Below are positions 9,029 through 18,344 of a stretch of 64,000 nt of DNA, piece by piece. The notes beneath the pieces are model-generated. The model was not told the DNA's origin and did no database searches. It was given only the letters and a program-made list of their open reading frames with translations. The stretch covers positions 1-64,000 of the forward strand of contig JAITLR010000017.1 in the NCBI GenBank assembly GCA_031277805.1. The letters are read 5' to 3'. Each line of letters starts with the position of its first letter. The first letter of the stretch is position 1. This DNA comes from Comamonas sp. GTDB taxonomy: Bacteria > Pseudomonadota > Gammaproteobacteria > Burkholderiales > Burkholderiaceae_C. Made by a program: the position numbers and the translations under genes.

Positions 9029-11503
9029 TTATCCAGTGGTAGCCGGCAGCATGGTCTGACCGGCCCATTGCCTGGCAGGCTGCGGACGGCTGAATACATA
9101 GCCCTGCTGCAGCACGCAGCCCATGCTGCGCAGCAGGGCCGATTGTTCCCGGGTCTCAACACCTTCGGTGATCACGCTGAGGTCCAGATCGGTGGCCATG
9201 GAGATGATGGCGCGCACGATCTTCTGGTCTTGTGCATTGGTGGTGAGGTTGCGCACGAAGCTGCGGTCGATCTTGATGATGTGGACTTGGTAGTGCGACA
9301 GATAGCTCATGGAGGAGTAGCCGGTGCCGAAGTCGTCAATGGCGATGCGCACGCCCTGGCCGCGCAGCTGGGTCAAGGTCTCGGCCGCCAGCTGTTCATC
9401 GCCCAGCAGCATGTCCTCGGTCACCTCAAGTACCAGGCGGTTTGCGGGCATGCCCAGGCTGGCAAGTGTCTTGGCCAGCTGCATGGGAAATTCGCCACTG
9501 TAGATATCGCTGACTGACACGTTCACGGCCAGGTAGGGGTGAGCGGGGCTGTCCAGGTGTGGCAGAAAGTCTATGCAGGCCTTGCGCAGCACGCATTGGG
9601 TGAGAGCGCCTATATGGCCGGATTCGGTGGCGACGCGGATGAACTCGGGCGGCGGTATGGCTCCGAGCTCGGGGTGCTGCCAGCGTGCCAGCGCCTCGAA
9701 ACCCGCGATGCAGTCGCTGGCGGTATTCATGATGGGCTGGAAGTACACCTCGATTTCGCCGCGCGCGATGGCATCGGGCAGGCTGGCTTCGATCTGGAAC
9801 TGGCGCGTGGTACGGACATGGATGCGGCAGTCAAAGGCAACGACTTCTGTTCGGCGGCTGCGCTTGGCTTCGTACATGGCCGTTTCGGCCTCGCGCAGCA
9901 GTTGCTCGGGATCCAGCGCATTCAGCGGTGCGGAGCTCATGCCGAAGGCTGCTGCGACGGGAATGCGTTGGCCGTTGATGGTGAAGGGCGTGCTGAACAA
10001 GGCTTCGCAGCGCGAGCGTAGATGCTCGAGCGCAGGTTCGCCGCAGAAATGAGAGACGATGACGAAGGAGTCACCGCCAAAGCGCACCAGCGCCTCCCGT
10101 TCCACGCGCCAGTGCCGCAGGCGCTCGGCCATGGCCGCCACAATGGCGTCGCCGAAGGCGTGGCCATAGGTGTCGTTGATGAGTTTGAAACGGTTCAGAC
10201 CCAGCATCACCAGCGCCACATGCTCCTGGTCGCTGGTGGCATTGCGGGCGGCCTGCAGCAGCAGCGGGGGCAGGCCGTGGCGGTTGGGCAGGCTTGTGAG
10301 GTCGTCGTGAGTAGCCTGATAGTGCAGGGCGCGCTGGCGCTCGGCCAGCACACGGCTGCGTATGACCAGGATGGCCACACTGGCCAGCAGCAGGGCCACG
10401 ACCAGCGAAAAGCCGATCAGCGGCTGGCGGTATTTGGAGTCGAAGATCGAGGCAGGCTCATTGAGCAGCGTGCTGCCTTCGGGCAGGTTACGGGCGCTCA
10501 CGCCCAGCCGGTGCAGTTCCTGATAGTCAAACAGCAGGGCCAGCGGTGTCTCGCGCACATAGGGAATCTGTGAAGGGGCCTGACCGGCCAATATCCGTTG
10601 CGCCATGGCGGCCTGCAGCCGGCCGGTTTCCAGCCCGCTGTTCATGTAGCCGCCCACAATGCCGTGGCCAACCGAGGTGTCCAGGTCGGAATACACGGGT
10701 AGCCCGGTGCGGGCGTGCACAAAAGCCGTCACTTCCTCGGGCTCCAGCGGCGGCTGGCCTAGCAATGCGGGAATCGAGCCCAGCACGAAGATCAGCGTGT
10801 CCCGGTGCTGGTGCTGCAAGCGCTCACCGATGCGCGAAAGATCGGGTGCGACCCAGTGCTCGACCTGCGGGCCAGGCGGCAGCAGCGCGAGGGTGGTATC
10901 CACTCCGTTGCGCAGCTCGATGCCGGTCTCATCCTGCGGCGTGATGAAGATCAGGCGCCGGGTTCCCGAATGCAGGGACAGGGCGATGCGCAGCGTGCGT
11001 GTCAGGTCGAAGCGCTCGAGAATGCCAGTGACCTTGGGGCGCTCACCGACGATCTGGGCTGGATCGCCGTTGATGCCGCTGAATACCACGGGCGTATTGC
11101 CGAAGAGAGCGCTTTGCCGGGCTACGAATTCGAGCGCGTTGTCATCGACCGTGGCGATCAGATCGAAGCGCTGGTGTGCATATTTGTCGGTCAGGTAGCG
11201 GGCCAGCCGCTGACGTTGTTCCAGCCCCGGGTAGCGCTTGGTGTCCATCCATTCGGTATGGAATACCGGCTTGGCAGCCCCTTCTCCCCCCCACTCATTG
11301 AGGCCGGCCAGAATTCGATCCTCCCAGCTGTGACCAGGGTGGTAGGACATCAGTACCAGCACCTGCGGACGCGCTGTCTGCGCACCTGGCTCGGCTCGGC
11401 TTGCAGACGCGCAAGCGCTCAGCATGCAGACTGAAACCCAGGCTGTGGCGCGGATCAAGCCACGAAGACGCCAGGCATGCAGGTGGATGAAGGTGCGGGG
11501 CAT
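9029..11503 (-). CDS. Membrane GGDEF-EAL protein with periplasmic ABC-type sensor domain
   Basis: Predicted c-di-GMP phosphodiesterase of 824 residues. Order: signal/lipoprotein-like N-terminus (VCMLSACAS), a periplasmic domain resembling ABC-transporter substrate-binding sensors (about 45-350, starting PQVLVLMSYHPGHSWED), one transmembrane helix (about 359-381), a GGDEF domain (about 405-565) and an EAL domain (about 575-820). The GGDEF signature is changed to GGDSF (about 476), so cyclase activity is probably lost. The EAL domain keeps FEALARW, LEVTED, DDFGTGYSS, KIDRSF, EGVE and QGY, so hydrolysis of c-di-GMP to pGpG is likely. It stands alone. The ligand sensed is unknown. Confidence 0.9.
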   Translation of the reverse strand: MPRTFIHLHAWRLRGLIRATAWVSVCMLSACASASRAEPGAQTARPQVLVLMSYHPGHSWEDRILAGLNEWGGEGAAKPVFHTEWMDTKRYPGLEQRQRLARYLTDKYAHQRFDLIATVDDNALEFVARQSALFGNTPVVFSGINGDPAQIVGERPKVTGILERFDLTRTLRIALSLHSGTRRLIFITPQDETGIELRNGVDTTLALLPPGPQVEHWVAPDLSRIGERLQHQHRDTLIFVLGSIPALLGQPPLEPEEVTAFVHARTGLPVYSDLDTSVGHGIVGGYMNSGLETGRLQAAMAQRILAGQAPSQIPYVRETPLALLFDYQELHRLGVSARNLPEGSTLLNEPASIFDSKYRQPLIGFSLVVALLLASVAILVIRSRVLAERQRALHYQATHDDLTSLPNRHGLPPLLLQAARNATSDQEHVALVMLGLNRFKLINDTYGHAFGDAIVAAMAERLRHWRVEREALVRFGGDSFVIVSHFCGEPALEHLRSRCEALFSTPFTINGQRIPVAAAFGMSSAPLNALDPEQLLREAETAMYEAKRSRRTEVVAFDCRIHVRTTRQFQIEASLPDAIARGEIEVYFQPIMNTASDCIAGFEALARWQHPELGAIPPPEFIRVATESGHIGALTQCVLRKACIDFLPHLDSPAHPYLAVNVSVSDIYSGEFPMQLAKTLASLGMPANRLVLEVTEDMLLGDEQLAAETLTQLRGQGVRIAIDDFGTGYSSMSYLSHYQVHIIKIDRSFVRNLTTNAQDQKIVRAIISMATDLDLSVITEGVETREQSALLRSMGCVLQQGYVFSRPQPARQWAGQTMLPATTG

Positions 11504-11607
11504 GGGAGGTTGGTGGTGCCTCGGGAGGGTTGCGAGTTGTTACGATATTCTGTCATACGGGCATGACAGCATCTGCAACAGCATGTTGATAGGGCGCGTA
11601 CCCGCCT

Positions 11608-12747
11608 TTAGGCGGGGTAAATGGCACCGAGGACGCGTGGTCCGCGCGCACCGGTGACGCTGGCCAGATTGCCGGGCAGGCCCAGCAGGCACTGGCGTGC
11701 CAGCCAGGCAAAGGCAGCAGCCTCCACTTCCAGGGGGGGCAGGCCACGCTGCGCGGTGGTGCCGATCTGGACGCCTGGTAGCAAGGCCGCGAGACGCTGC
11801 ATCAGATGGGTGTTGAGTGCGCCGCCGCCGCAGACCAACAGCTCTGTGCCCCCCATGCCAAAGCGCTTGATGGCATCGGCACAGCTCGCGGCGGTGAATT
11901 CGGTCAGCGTTGCCTGCACATCCATCGGCGCAGCCTGGGCCGCATGCTGCTGCAGGCGTTGCTCCAGCCAGCCTGCGTGGAAGAGGTCGCGGCCCGTGCT
12001 TTTGGGCGGAGTCTGTGCCAGGTAGGGGTCGGTCAGCATGGCGGCCAATAGCTGAGGCAGTACCCGGCCACCTACCGCCCACTGGCCGCCCGCGTCATAG
12101 GGCTGGCCTGTATGGCGCAGGCACCAGCCATCCATCAGCGCATTGCCGGTGCCGGTGTCAAAGCCCATGACCGATCCATCGGCCCCCAGTACGCTGAGGT
12201 TGGCGATGCCGCCGATATTGAGCACCAGAGCCGTTTCCCCAGGCTTGCCAAACACACCTTGGTGAAAGGCTGGCACCAGAGGGGCGCCTTGGCCGCCGGC
12301 CGCCACATCGCGGCTGCGCAGATCGGCGATGACGGAGATGCCTGTCAGCTCGGCCAGCAGAGCAGGGTTGCCCAGTTGCAGGGTGTAGCCCGTGCCATCA
12401 AACATCTGCGGGCGGTGGCGCACGGTCTGTCCATGCGCTCCGATGGCGGCGATTTGTCCGGATTGCAGACCGCTGGCCCGCAGCAACCGTTGCACGACCT
12501 GCGCATAGTGGCGGGCAACAGCATTGGCAGCCAGTGCGGCGCGATGCAGCTCATCACTGCCACCGGGACTGTTGAGGGCCAGCAGCTCTGCACGCAGTGC
12601 ACTGTCAAAACCGCAGCTCGCATGTTGCAGCACCTGCGTTCCCTGACTGAAGTCCACGATGACGCCATCGACCCCGTCCAGCGAGGTGCCGGACATCAGT
12701 CCGATGTACAGAGGGCGTTGAGCAGCTGGTTCAATGGCGTTGGGCAT
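11608..12747 (-). CDS. anmK: Anhydro-N-acetylmuramic acid kinase
   Basis: Cytoplasmic kinase (379 residues) that phosphorylates and opens 1,6-anhydro-MurNAc to MurNAc-6-phosphate in peptidoglycan recycling. Family motifs: YIGLMSGTSLDGVDG at the N-terminus, GAHGQTVRHRP, LNIGGIANLS and GFDTGTGNALMD. The start codon gives a standard N-terminus. The M23 peptidase gene lies upstream on the same strand across 220 bases that hold a repeat and a terminator, so the two are probably separately transcribed, although both act in cell-wall turnover. Confidence 0.96.
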   Translation of the reverse strand: MPNAIEPAAQRPLYIGLMSGTSLDGVDGVIVDFSQGTQVLQHASCGFDSALRAELLALNSPGGSDELHRAALAANAVARHYAQVVQRLLRASGLQSGQIAAIGAHGQTVRHRPQMFDGTGYTLQLGNPALLAELTGISVIADLRSRDVAAGGQGAPLVPAFHQGVFGKPGETALVLNIGGIANLSVLGADGSVMGFDTGTGNALMDGWCLRHTGQPYDAGGQWAVGGRVLPQLLAAMLTDPYLAQTPPKSTGRDLFHAGWLEQRLQQHAAQAAPMDVQATLTEFTAASCADAIKRFGMGGTELLVCGGGALNTHLMQRLAALLPGVQIGTTAQRGLPPLEVEAAAFAWLARQCLLGLPGNLASVTGARGPRVLGAIYPA

Positions 12748-12780
12748 GGAGAGCAGTCAGTAAGGATGTGTGTGCACTAT

Positions 12781-12850
12781 CTTAGCTGTAGCGCATGGCG
12801 CTTGCTAGATAAGCGCTTGGGGTGATTTTGATGCCTGTTTCATGAAAATG
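12781..12850 (-). repeat. Related interspersed repeat, different subtype
   Basis: Read on the minus strand this is TTTCATGAAACAGGCATC, then AAGCGCTTATCTAGCAAGCGC, then AGCTAAGATAG. It shares the AGCGCT and AGCT modules of the ~85-bp family but has a different layout, with closely spaced AAGCGCT arms. It lies between the M23 gene and anmK. Membership is inferred from shared words only. Confidence 0.5.
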
Positions 12851-12915
12851 GCACCCCCATTTCTCACTCCGTGTGGTTCGCTACCCCGTCGAGAGAACCG
12901 AGGTGGTCCCGCAAT

Positions 12916-12941
12916 GAAAAAGGGCTGCAAATGCAGCCCTT
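12916..12941 (-). terminator. Intrinsic terminator after the M23 peptidase gene
   Basis: On the minus strand a perfect 9-bp stem AAGGGCTGC / GCAGCCCTT with a 4-base loop, followed by TTTTC. It lies 27 bases downstream of the peptidase stop codon. Confidence 0.85.
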
Positions 12942-12967
12942 GGTGAGTGAGTGTCTGGTACGCCGCC

Positions 12968-14326
12968 TCAGCGTGCGCTGGCCACGGCTACGGACTGGGT
13001 GCCCGCATCGAGCTCGATGCGCATCTGCGCGGCCTGCCTGTCAAAGGTGGCGCGGGCGGATTTGCTGATGGGCTTGGCCGAATCGGTGATCTGGGCAATG
13101 GTCAGCGGATCGCGCTGCTCGCCCTTGTCACGGAATTCAAAGTGCAGGTGAGGTCCTGTGGCCCAGCCGGTCGAGCCCACGGCGCCGATGATGTCGCCCT
13201 GGTCCACATGCTGGCCCTGCCTGACGTCGATGCGGCTCAGGTGTGCATAGACCGTGGTGTGCTGGTTGGCATGCTCGACAAAGATCACATTGCCATAGCC
13301 GTTTTGCACGCCGGCAAAGGACACGGTGCCATCGCCCACGGTACGAACCTTGGTGCCTGTGGGCGCGGCAAAGTCCGTGCCCAGATGGGCGCGCCAAGTC
13401 TTCTGAATGGGGTGCAGGCGCATGGAAAAATTGCTGCTGATGCGCGAGAACTCCACGGGGTAGCTCAGATAGGCCTGCTGCAGGCTCTTGCCGTCCAGCG
13501 TGTAGTAAGAGCCTTTCCTGCCTTCCTCCTGGAACCATATGGCCTGATGGGCCTTGCCATTGTTGAGGAACTCGGTGCTCAGCACGCGGCCGGCCCGCAG
13601 GGGCTCGCCGTCGGCTTCCAGGGATTCATAGACCACGGCAAAGCGGTCGCCCTTGCGCAGGCCGCGGCGGAAGTCCAGCTGGCCTTCGAAGATGTCGGCC
13701 ATCTGCATGGAGACATTCTCGGGAATGTCCGCCGCGTCGGATGCTGCGTAGAAGGTGGAGCGGATCACGCCGCCCGCCAGGCGGGGGCTGGCGGTGAGCT
13801 TGCCGGTTTCGATCTTGGTCTGCAGCTTGCCGTCCACGCGCTCGACGGTCAGGCGGCGGAAAGTGCCATCCTCATCGGGAGCCCAGCGCACAGTCAGTGC
13901 CGTCAACTGGTGGTCGGCCGTGGTCTCGGCGGAGACCAGACGGCCAGCGCGGCTCAGTACGTTCTGGCGCACAGCCTCGTTGCTGCGCATGAAGGCCGCG
14001 GCCTGTGGGTCGGCAATGCCCAGGCGTTGCAACAGGGACTCGGCGGTGTCGTTGCCGCGCGTGGTTTCGTTGCGGTAAAGAGAGAAGGCCTGAAGGTCCG
14101 TGAGTTCGGCCAGGTCATGGCCTTGGGCCAGAGAGGCCACGGGTTCGGTCAGTGTGCGTACGGGGAGGTCGGCGGGGTCGGGGCCCAGATTGGCCACAGC
14201 GAAGGCACCGCTGCCACCGGTCAGCAAAACAGCCGCCAGCGCCGCCGAAGCGCGCCGAGGATGTTTTTGCAGGGCCGATGTCAGCCGCGCAATCAGTGCA
14301 CCGCCGGCATTTTTCAAGCCAGTCAT
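12968..14326 (-). CDS. M23 family metallopeptidase, membrane anchored
   Basis: Predicted LytM/NlpD-type zinc endopeptidase or septal activator acting on peptidoglycan in the periplasm (452 residues). An N-terminal helix ([21 protein letters not shown], about residues 28-48) anchors it. A LysM-like/OapA-like middle region (about 100-290) precedes the M23 domain (about 310-400) with intact HLGTD and HLHFEF zinc motifs. The frame is open to a GTG at 14386, but MTGLKNAGG at 14326 has AAGGA upstream and matches the family N-terminus. It is divergent from tyrS by 191 bases. The neighbourhood anmK / M23 / tyrS is familiar in Burkholderiales. Confidence 0.9.
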   Translation of the reverse strand: MTGLKNAGGALIARLTSALQKHPRRASAALAAVLLTGGSGAFAVANLGPDPADLPVRTLTEPVASLAQGHDLAELTDLQAFSLYRNETTRGNDTAESLLQRLGIADPQAAAFMRSNEAVRQNVLSRAGRLVSAETTADHQLTALTVRWAPDEDGTFRRLTVERVDGKLQTKIETGKLTASPRLAGGVIRSTFYAASDAADIPENVSMQMADIFEGQLDFRRGLRKGDRFAVVYESLEADGEPLRAGRVLSTEFLNNGKAHQAIWFQEEGRKGSYYTLDGKSLQQAYLSYPVEFSRISSNFSMRLHPIQKTWRAHLGTDFAAPTGTKVRTVGDGTVSFAGVQNGYGNVIFVEHANQHTTVYAHLSRIDVRQGQHVDQGDIIGAVGSTGWATGPHLHFEFRDKGEQRDPLTIAQITDSAKPISKSARATFDRQAAQMRIELDAGTQSVAVASAR

Positions 14327-14517
14327 CAGAATTGGAGGTCCTTGGGAAAACGTGTCCGAGAAGTTGGTGTAGGTCACGACTGACACGTCTCCAGCGGCTC
14401 AACCGTGCCATAAGTCCATCCACAGAGGTCTATATGAGGGAGCAGTCTAGAATTGGCCGTGACACCAAACTCCCGAGTATATCGACCGCGTCCTACCACG
14501 CCTGCCGAAAAACCCTT

Positions 14518-15750
14518 ATGAATCAATCTGCTGTTACAAGTTTCCCCGTGACCGACAGAGTGAACCAGGCACTGGAAGTCACTCTTCGCGGGGTCGATGA
14601 ATTGCTGCCCAAGGATGAATGGGTCCAGAAGCTGGCCAAGTCCGAGGCCACGGGTGTGCCTTTGCGCATCAAGCTGGGCCTGGATCCCACGGCACCTGAC
14701 ATCCACCTTGGCCACACCGTGGTGCTCAACAAGATGCGCCAGCTGCAGGACCTGGGCCACCAGGTGATTTTCCTGATTGGCGACTTCACCACGCTGATCG
14801 GCGACCCCTCGGGCCGCAATTCCACGCGTCCTCCGCTGACGGCCGAGCAGATCAAGGTCAATGCCGAGACTTATTACACCCAGGCCGCCAAGGTGCTGGA
14901 CCCGGCCAGGACCGAGGTGCGCTACAACAGCGAATGGTGCGACCAGCTGGGTGCGCGCGGCATGATCGAGCTGTCGGCCAAGTACACGGTGGCGCGCATG
15001 ATGGAGCGCAATGACTTCCATACCCGCTTCACCGAAGGCAGCTCCATCAGCCTGCACGAGTTTCTGTACCCGCTGCTGCAGGGCTATGACTCGGTGGCGC
15101 TCAAGGCCGACCTGGAACTGGGCGGTACCGATCAGAAGTTCAATCTGATGATGGGTCGCCATCTCCAGGCTGAATATGGTCAGGAGCAGCAGTGCGTGCT
15201 CACAATGCCGCTGCTGGTAGGCCTGGACGGCGTGCACAAGATGTCCAAGTCCAAGAACAACTACATCGGCATCACCGAGGACGCCAACACCATGTTCGCC
15301 AAGGTGCTGTCGATCTCGGACGAGCTGATGTGGGACTGGTACACGCTGCTGTCCTTCAAGAGCCTGGCCGAGATTGCCGCGCTCAAGGCCGAGATTGCCG
15401 CCGGCGGTAATCCCAAGCATGCCAAGGTGGCGCTGGCCAAGGAAATCACTGCACGCTTCCACAGCGCCGAGCTGGCCGATGCGGCCGAGCAGGATTTCAT
15501 CAACCGCTCCAAGGGCGGTATTCCCGATGACATCCCCGAGCTGAGCCTGAGCGGCGCGCCGCTGGGCATAGGCGCATTGGTCAAGCAGGCCAATCTGGCT
15601 GCGTCGACCGGCGAAGCCAACCGACTGATTGACGGCGGTGGTGTGCGCATCGATGGAGCCGTGATCAGCGACCGTGGTCTGAAGCTGGAGGCAGGCACTT
15701 TCGTGCTGCAGGTGGGCAAGCGCAAATTTGCGCGTGTCACGCTGTCCTGA
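14518..15750 (+). CDS. tyrS: Tyrosyl-tRNA synthetase
   Basis: Class I aminoacyl-tRNA synthetase charging tRNA-Tyr (410 residues). The HIGH-like motif is HLGH (about residue 62) within [14 protein letters not shown]. The KMSKS motif is intact (about 241) in [14 protein letters not shown]-terminal S4 RNA-binding domain (about 345-410, [12 protein letters not shown]) is present. The long open frame starting at 14152 overlaps the divergent peptidase gene and is not credible as a start; [13 protein letters not shown] at 14518 fits the family. The ~85-bp repeat copy D lies 21 bases after the stop. Confidence 0.97.
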   Translation: MNQSAVTSFPVTDRVNQALEVTLRGVDELLPKDEWVQKLAKSEATGVPLRIKLGLDPTAPDIHLGHTVVLNKMRQLQDLGHQVIFLIGDFTTLIGDPSGRNSTRPPLTAEQIKVNAETYYTQAAKVLDPARTEVRYNSEWCDQLGARGMIELSAKYTVARMMERNDFHTRFTEGSSISLHEFLYPLLQGYDSVALKADLELGGTDQKFNLMMGRHLQAEYGQEQQCVLTMPLLVGLDGVHKMSKSKNNYIGITEDANTMFAKVLSISDELMWDWYTLLSFKSLAEIAALKAEIAAGGNPKHAKVALAKEITARFHSAELADAAEQDFINRSKGGIPDDIPELSLSGAPLGIGALVKQANLAASTGEANRLIDGGGVRIDGAVISDRGLKLEAGTFVLQVGKRKFARVTLS

Positions 15751-15771
15751 AAACAGCAGCGAACCGGTAAT

Positions 15772-15855
15772 AGGAGCTGCTAACGCTGGTCAGTCAAGGG
15801 TTTCGGATGCTTTCATCTCTGAAACCTATGCAAATCAGGCGCTGGAAGCTCCTTT
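15772..15855 (+). repeat. ~85-bp interspersed repeat, copy D (convergent tyrS/LysR end)
   Basis: Ends AGGAGCTGCTAACGCT and GGCGCTGGAAGCTCCTTT form an inverted repeat (AGGAGCT/AGCTCCT perfect). The centre contains GGGTTTCGGATG and CTGAAACC. It separates the convergent tyrS and LysR genes and probably acts as a terminator structure. It also supplies the last seven codons and stop codon of the LysR gene. Confidence 0.85.
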
Positions 15856-16809
15856 TATCGCAGCGAATGTCAGCGCTGCCTGCTCCTGCAGCCATTGGCA
15901 GAAAGCCTGAACTTCGGGCCGCTCGCTGCTGCGTGGGCCTTGCAGCAGCCAGTACGAGAGTGGCGATGCCAGGCGGTGTTCTGGCAGCACCTCGACCAGA
16001 TTGCCTGCAGCCAGCGCATCGGCCACCAGCGGCAATCGGGCGATCGCCAGGCCCTGACCGGCCAGAGCTGCCTGAACGATCTGGTGGGCATAGTTGAAAT
16101 ACAGCCAGCGCGGAGGTTGCAGCTGATCACAACCATTGGCGGCGAACCAGCGTTGCCAGCTCAGCCACTCCAGTTGCGGCATGCGGTGTACATCGCCGGT
16201 TTCTATCAAGGTGAAGTGCGCCGCGTCGGCAGGCTCGCGCAGCGGCGGCCCATTCCTGAGCAGGGCAGGGCTGGCCACCAGCACCAGCTCTTCACCGAAC
16301 AGGAAACGGGCGCCGGGGTCCGCCACGCTGGCGCTGTAGCGTATGGCCAGATCCACATCGGTGGTTTCCAGGTCCAGCACGGCGTCGCCCGTATCGATGC
16401 GGATATCGATGTCGGGGTGGGTGCGCTGAAAGGCCTCCAGGCGCGGAATCAGCCACATGGCGGCAAAGCTGGCCCAGGTCGTAATGGCCACGCTCTTGCG
16501 GCCTGCGGTCTGGCGTATCTGGCGTACGGTGGCATCAATGGACTCCAGAGCCGGCTGCACGGAGTGCAGCAACTGGGCGCCAGCGCCCGTCAGCTCCACG
16601 GCACGCGAATGGCGCAGGAACAAAGGCATGCCGACCTCGTCTTCCAGCGACTGGATCTGGCGGCTGACGGCCGATTGGGTCAGGGCCAGCTCATCGGCGG
16701 CCGCGCGAAAATTCAGGTGCCTGGCTACAGCCAGAAAAGCGCGCAGATGGCCTGCACCGATGGCGCGGGTGCGAAGCAGAGGGGTGGGGCTGGAAGTCGC
16801 ATGTGGCAT
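15835..16809 (-). CDS. LysR-family transcriptional regulator (GcvA-like)
   Basis: DNA-binding regulator of 324 residues. The N-terminal winged helix-turn-helix (about 22-80) contains FLAVARHLNFRAAADELALTQSAVSRQI, and a periplasmic-binding-like effector domain follows (about 105-310). The C-terminal residues IKGASSA and the stop codon are encoded inside repeat D. It is divergent from glmU with about 105 bases between starts, but glmU is a housekeeping gene and an unlikely target. The inducer is unknown. Confidence 0.9.
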   Translation of the reverse strand: MPHATSSPTPLLRTRAIGAGHLRAFLAVARHLNFRAAADELALTQSAVSRQIQSLEDEVGMPLFLRHSRAVELTGAGAQLLHSVQPALESIDATVRQIRQTAGRKSVAITTWASFAAMWLIPRLEAFQRTHPDIDIRIDTGDAVLDLETTDVDLAIRYSASVADPGARFLFGEELVLVASPALLRNGPPLREPADAAHFTLIETGDVHRMPQLEWLSWQRWFAANGCDQLQPPRWLYFNYAHQIVQAALAGQGLAIARLPLVADALAAGNLVEVLPEHRLASPLSYWLLQGPRSSERPEVQAFCQWLQEQAALTFAAIKGASSA

Positions 16810-16914
16810 GACAGGGCAAGCATACGGTGTTTGATGCAGCTGTTGCGCAGGCCGAACACAAGCCGTCGCGTGTATGAGCCGATAATCGACCGTTCAATGA
16901 GCTCACGAACAACT

Positions 16915-18339
16915 ATGACTGCACCTCTGGACATCGTCATCATGGCTGCCGGCAAAGGCACTCGCATGAAAAGCCGCCATCCCAAAGTGCTGCAAAAGCT
17001 GGCCGGTCGCGCCCTGCTGCAGCATGTGCTGGATACGGCAGCGCAGCTGAAGGCACGCTCGGCCGTGGTGATTACCGGTCATGGTGCTGCAGAAGTAGAA
17101 GCAGCTATCGCAGGTGCACAAAGCGCTGAAGCCGGTTTTGATCTGAAATTTGCGCGTCAGGAGCCACAGCTGGGCACTGGCCACGCCGTGCAGCAGGCGG
17201 TGCCGCAACTCAAGGATGACGGCCTGGTGGTGGTGCTGTCGGGCGACGTGCCTCTGACGGAAGCCGACACCCTGCAAGGTCTGGTCGATGCAGCGGGGGC
17301 CGACAAGCTGGCGCTGCTGACGGTGACCATGGCTGATCCCACGGGCTACGGCCGTATCGTGCGCAACGATACGGGCACCGTGCAGCGCATCGTGGAGCAA
17401 AAGGATGCGAGCGAGGAGCAGCGCGCCATCACCGAGATCTACAGCGGCATCATGGCCGTGCCCGCCAAGCATCTGAGGGCCTGGCTGGCCAAGCTCGACA
17501 ACAACAACGCCCAGGGCGAGTATTACCTGACCGACATCGTTGCCATGGCAGTCGCCGACGGCGTGCCCGTGGTGGGCCACCGCATCTTCGATGCGCTGCA
17601 GGTTGCAGGCGTGAACAGCCCGCTGCAGCTGGCTGAACTTGAGCGAGCCCATCAGCTGCGCCAGGCGCGCAGCCTGATGGAACAGGGCGTGCGTCTGGCA
17701 GATCCCCAGCGTTTTGACCTGCGCGACGATGTGCGCGGCGCCAAGGCGGATCTGACCTGTGGGCAGGATGTGGAGATCGATGTGAACTGCATCTTCACCG
17801 GCCATGTGACGATTGGCGCGGGCGCGAAGATTGGTGCCAACTGCCATATCAGCAACGTCAGCATTGCCGACGATGCGGTGATTCACCCCTTCACCCATAT
17901 CGACGGCGAGAAGGCCGGCGTGGAAGTGGGGCAGGGGGCGCTGATCGGTCCGTTTGCCCGTCTGCGCCCCGGGGCCAGGCTGGGCCGGGAAGTGCATATC
18001 GGCAACTTCGTGGAAGTGAAGAACTCCACCATGGCCGATGGCGCCAAGGCCAACCATCTGGCCTATCTGGGCGATGCCTCGGTGGGTGAACGTGTGAACT
18101 ACGGCGCAGGCAGCATTACCGCCAATTACGACGGCGTGAACAAACACCGCACGGTGATCGAGGCTGATGTGCATATCGGCAGCAACTGCGTGCTGGTCGC
18201 TCCGGTGACCGTCGCTGCAGGTGGAACCGTGGGGGCAGGTTCCACCGTGACCAAGAGTACCGAGGCAGGCTCGCTGACCGTGGCGCGCGGCAAGCAGGTG
18301 GGTATCAGTAACTGGAAACGTCCTCAAAAACAGCCGTAA
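16915..18339 (+). CDS. glmU: Bifunctional GlmU: GlcNAc-1-P uridyltransferase / GlcN-1-P acetyltransferase
   Basis: Makes UDP-GlcNAc from GlcN-1-P for peptidoglycan and LPS (474 residues, cytoplasm). The N-terminal pyrophosphorylase domain has IVIMAAGKGTRMKS (about 7-20) and QEPQLGTGHAVQQ. The C-terminal left-handed beta-helix acyltransferase domain shows hexapeptide repeats from about 250, with FARLRPGA, GNFVEVKN and HLAYLGD. An alternative ATG 6 codons upstream (16897) is in frame. GlmS, the preceding pathway enzyme, is encoded only 2.7 kb downstream, separated by three other genes. Confidence 0.97.
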   Translation: MTAPLDIVIMAAGKGTRMKSRHPKVLQKLAGRALLQHVLDTAAQLKARSAVVITGHGAAEVEAAIAGAQSAEAGFDLKFARQEPQLGTGHAVQQAVPQLKDDGLVVVLSGDVPLTEADTLQGLVDAAGADKLALLTVTMADPTGYGRIVRNDTGTVQRIVEQKDASEEQRAITEIYSGIMAVPAKHLRAWLAKLDNNNAQGEYYLTDIVAMAVADGVPVVGHRIFDALQVAGVNSPLQLAELERAHQLRQARSLMEQGVRLADPQRFDLRDDVRGAKADLTCGQDVEIDVNCIFTGHVTIGAGAKIGANCHISNVSIADDAVIHPFTHIDGEKAGVEVGQGALIGPFARLRPGARLGREVHIGNFVEVKNSTMADGAKANHLAYLGDASVGERVNYGAGSITANYDGVNKHRTVIEADVHIGSNCVLVAPVTVAAGGTVGAGSTVTKSTEAGSLTVARGKQVGISNWKRPQKQP

Positions 18340-18344
18340 CTCTT

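Noticed and set aside
14152-14517. 122-codon upstream extension of tyrS
   Set aside because: It overlaps the divergent M23 gene start and does not resemble TyrS; the family start is at 14518.
17085-17160. Possible repeat copy in glmU (AGCAGCTATC, AAGCGCT, GGTTTTGAT words)
   Set aside because: Words occur in the wrong order and spacing for the ~85-bp family, and the encoded residues align with only a short insertion in GlmU; too weak to claim.
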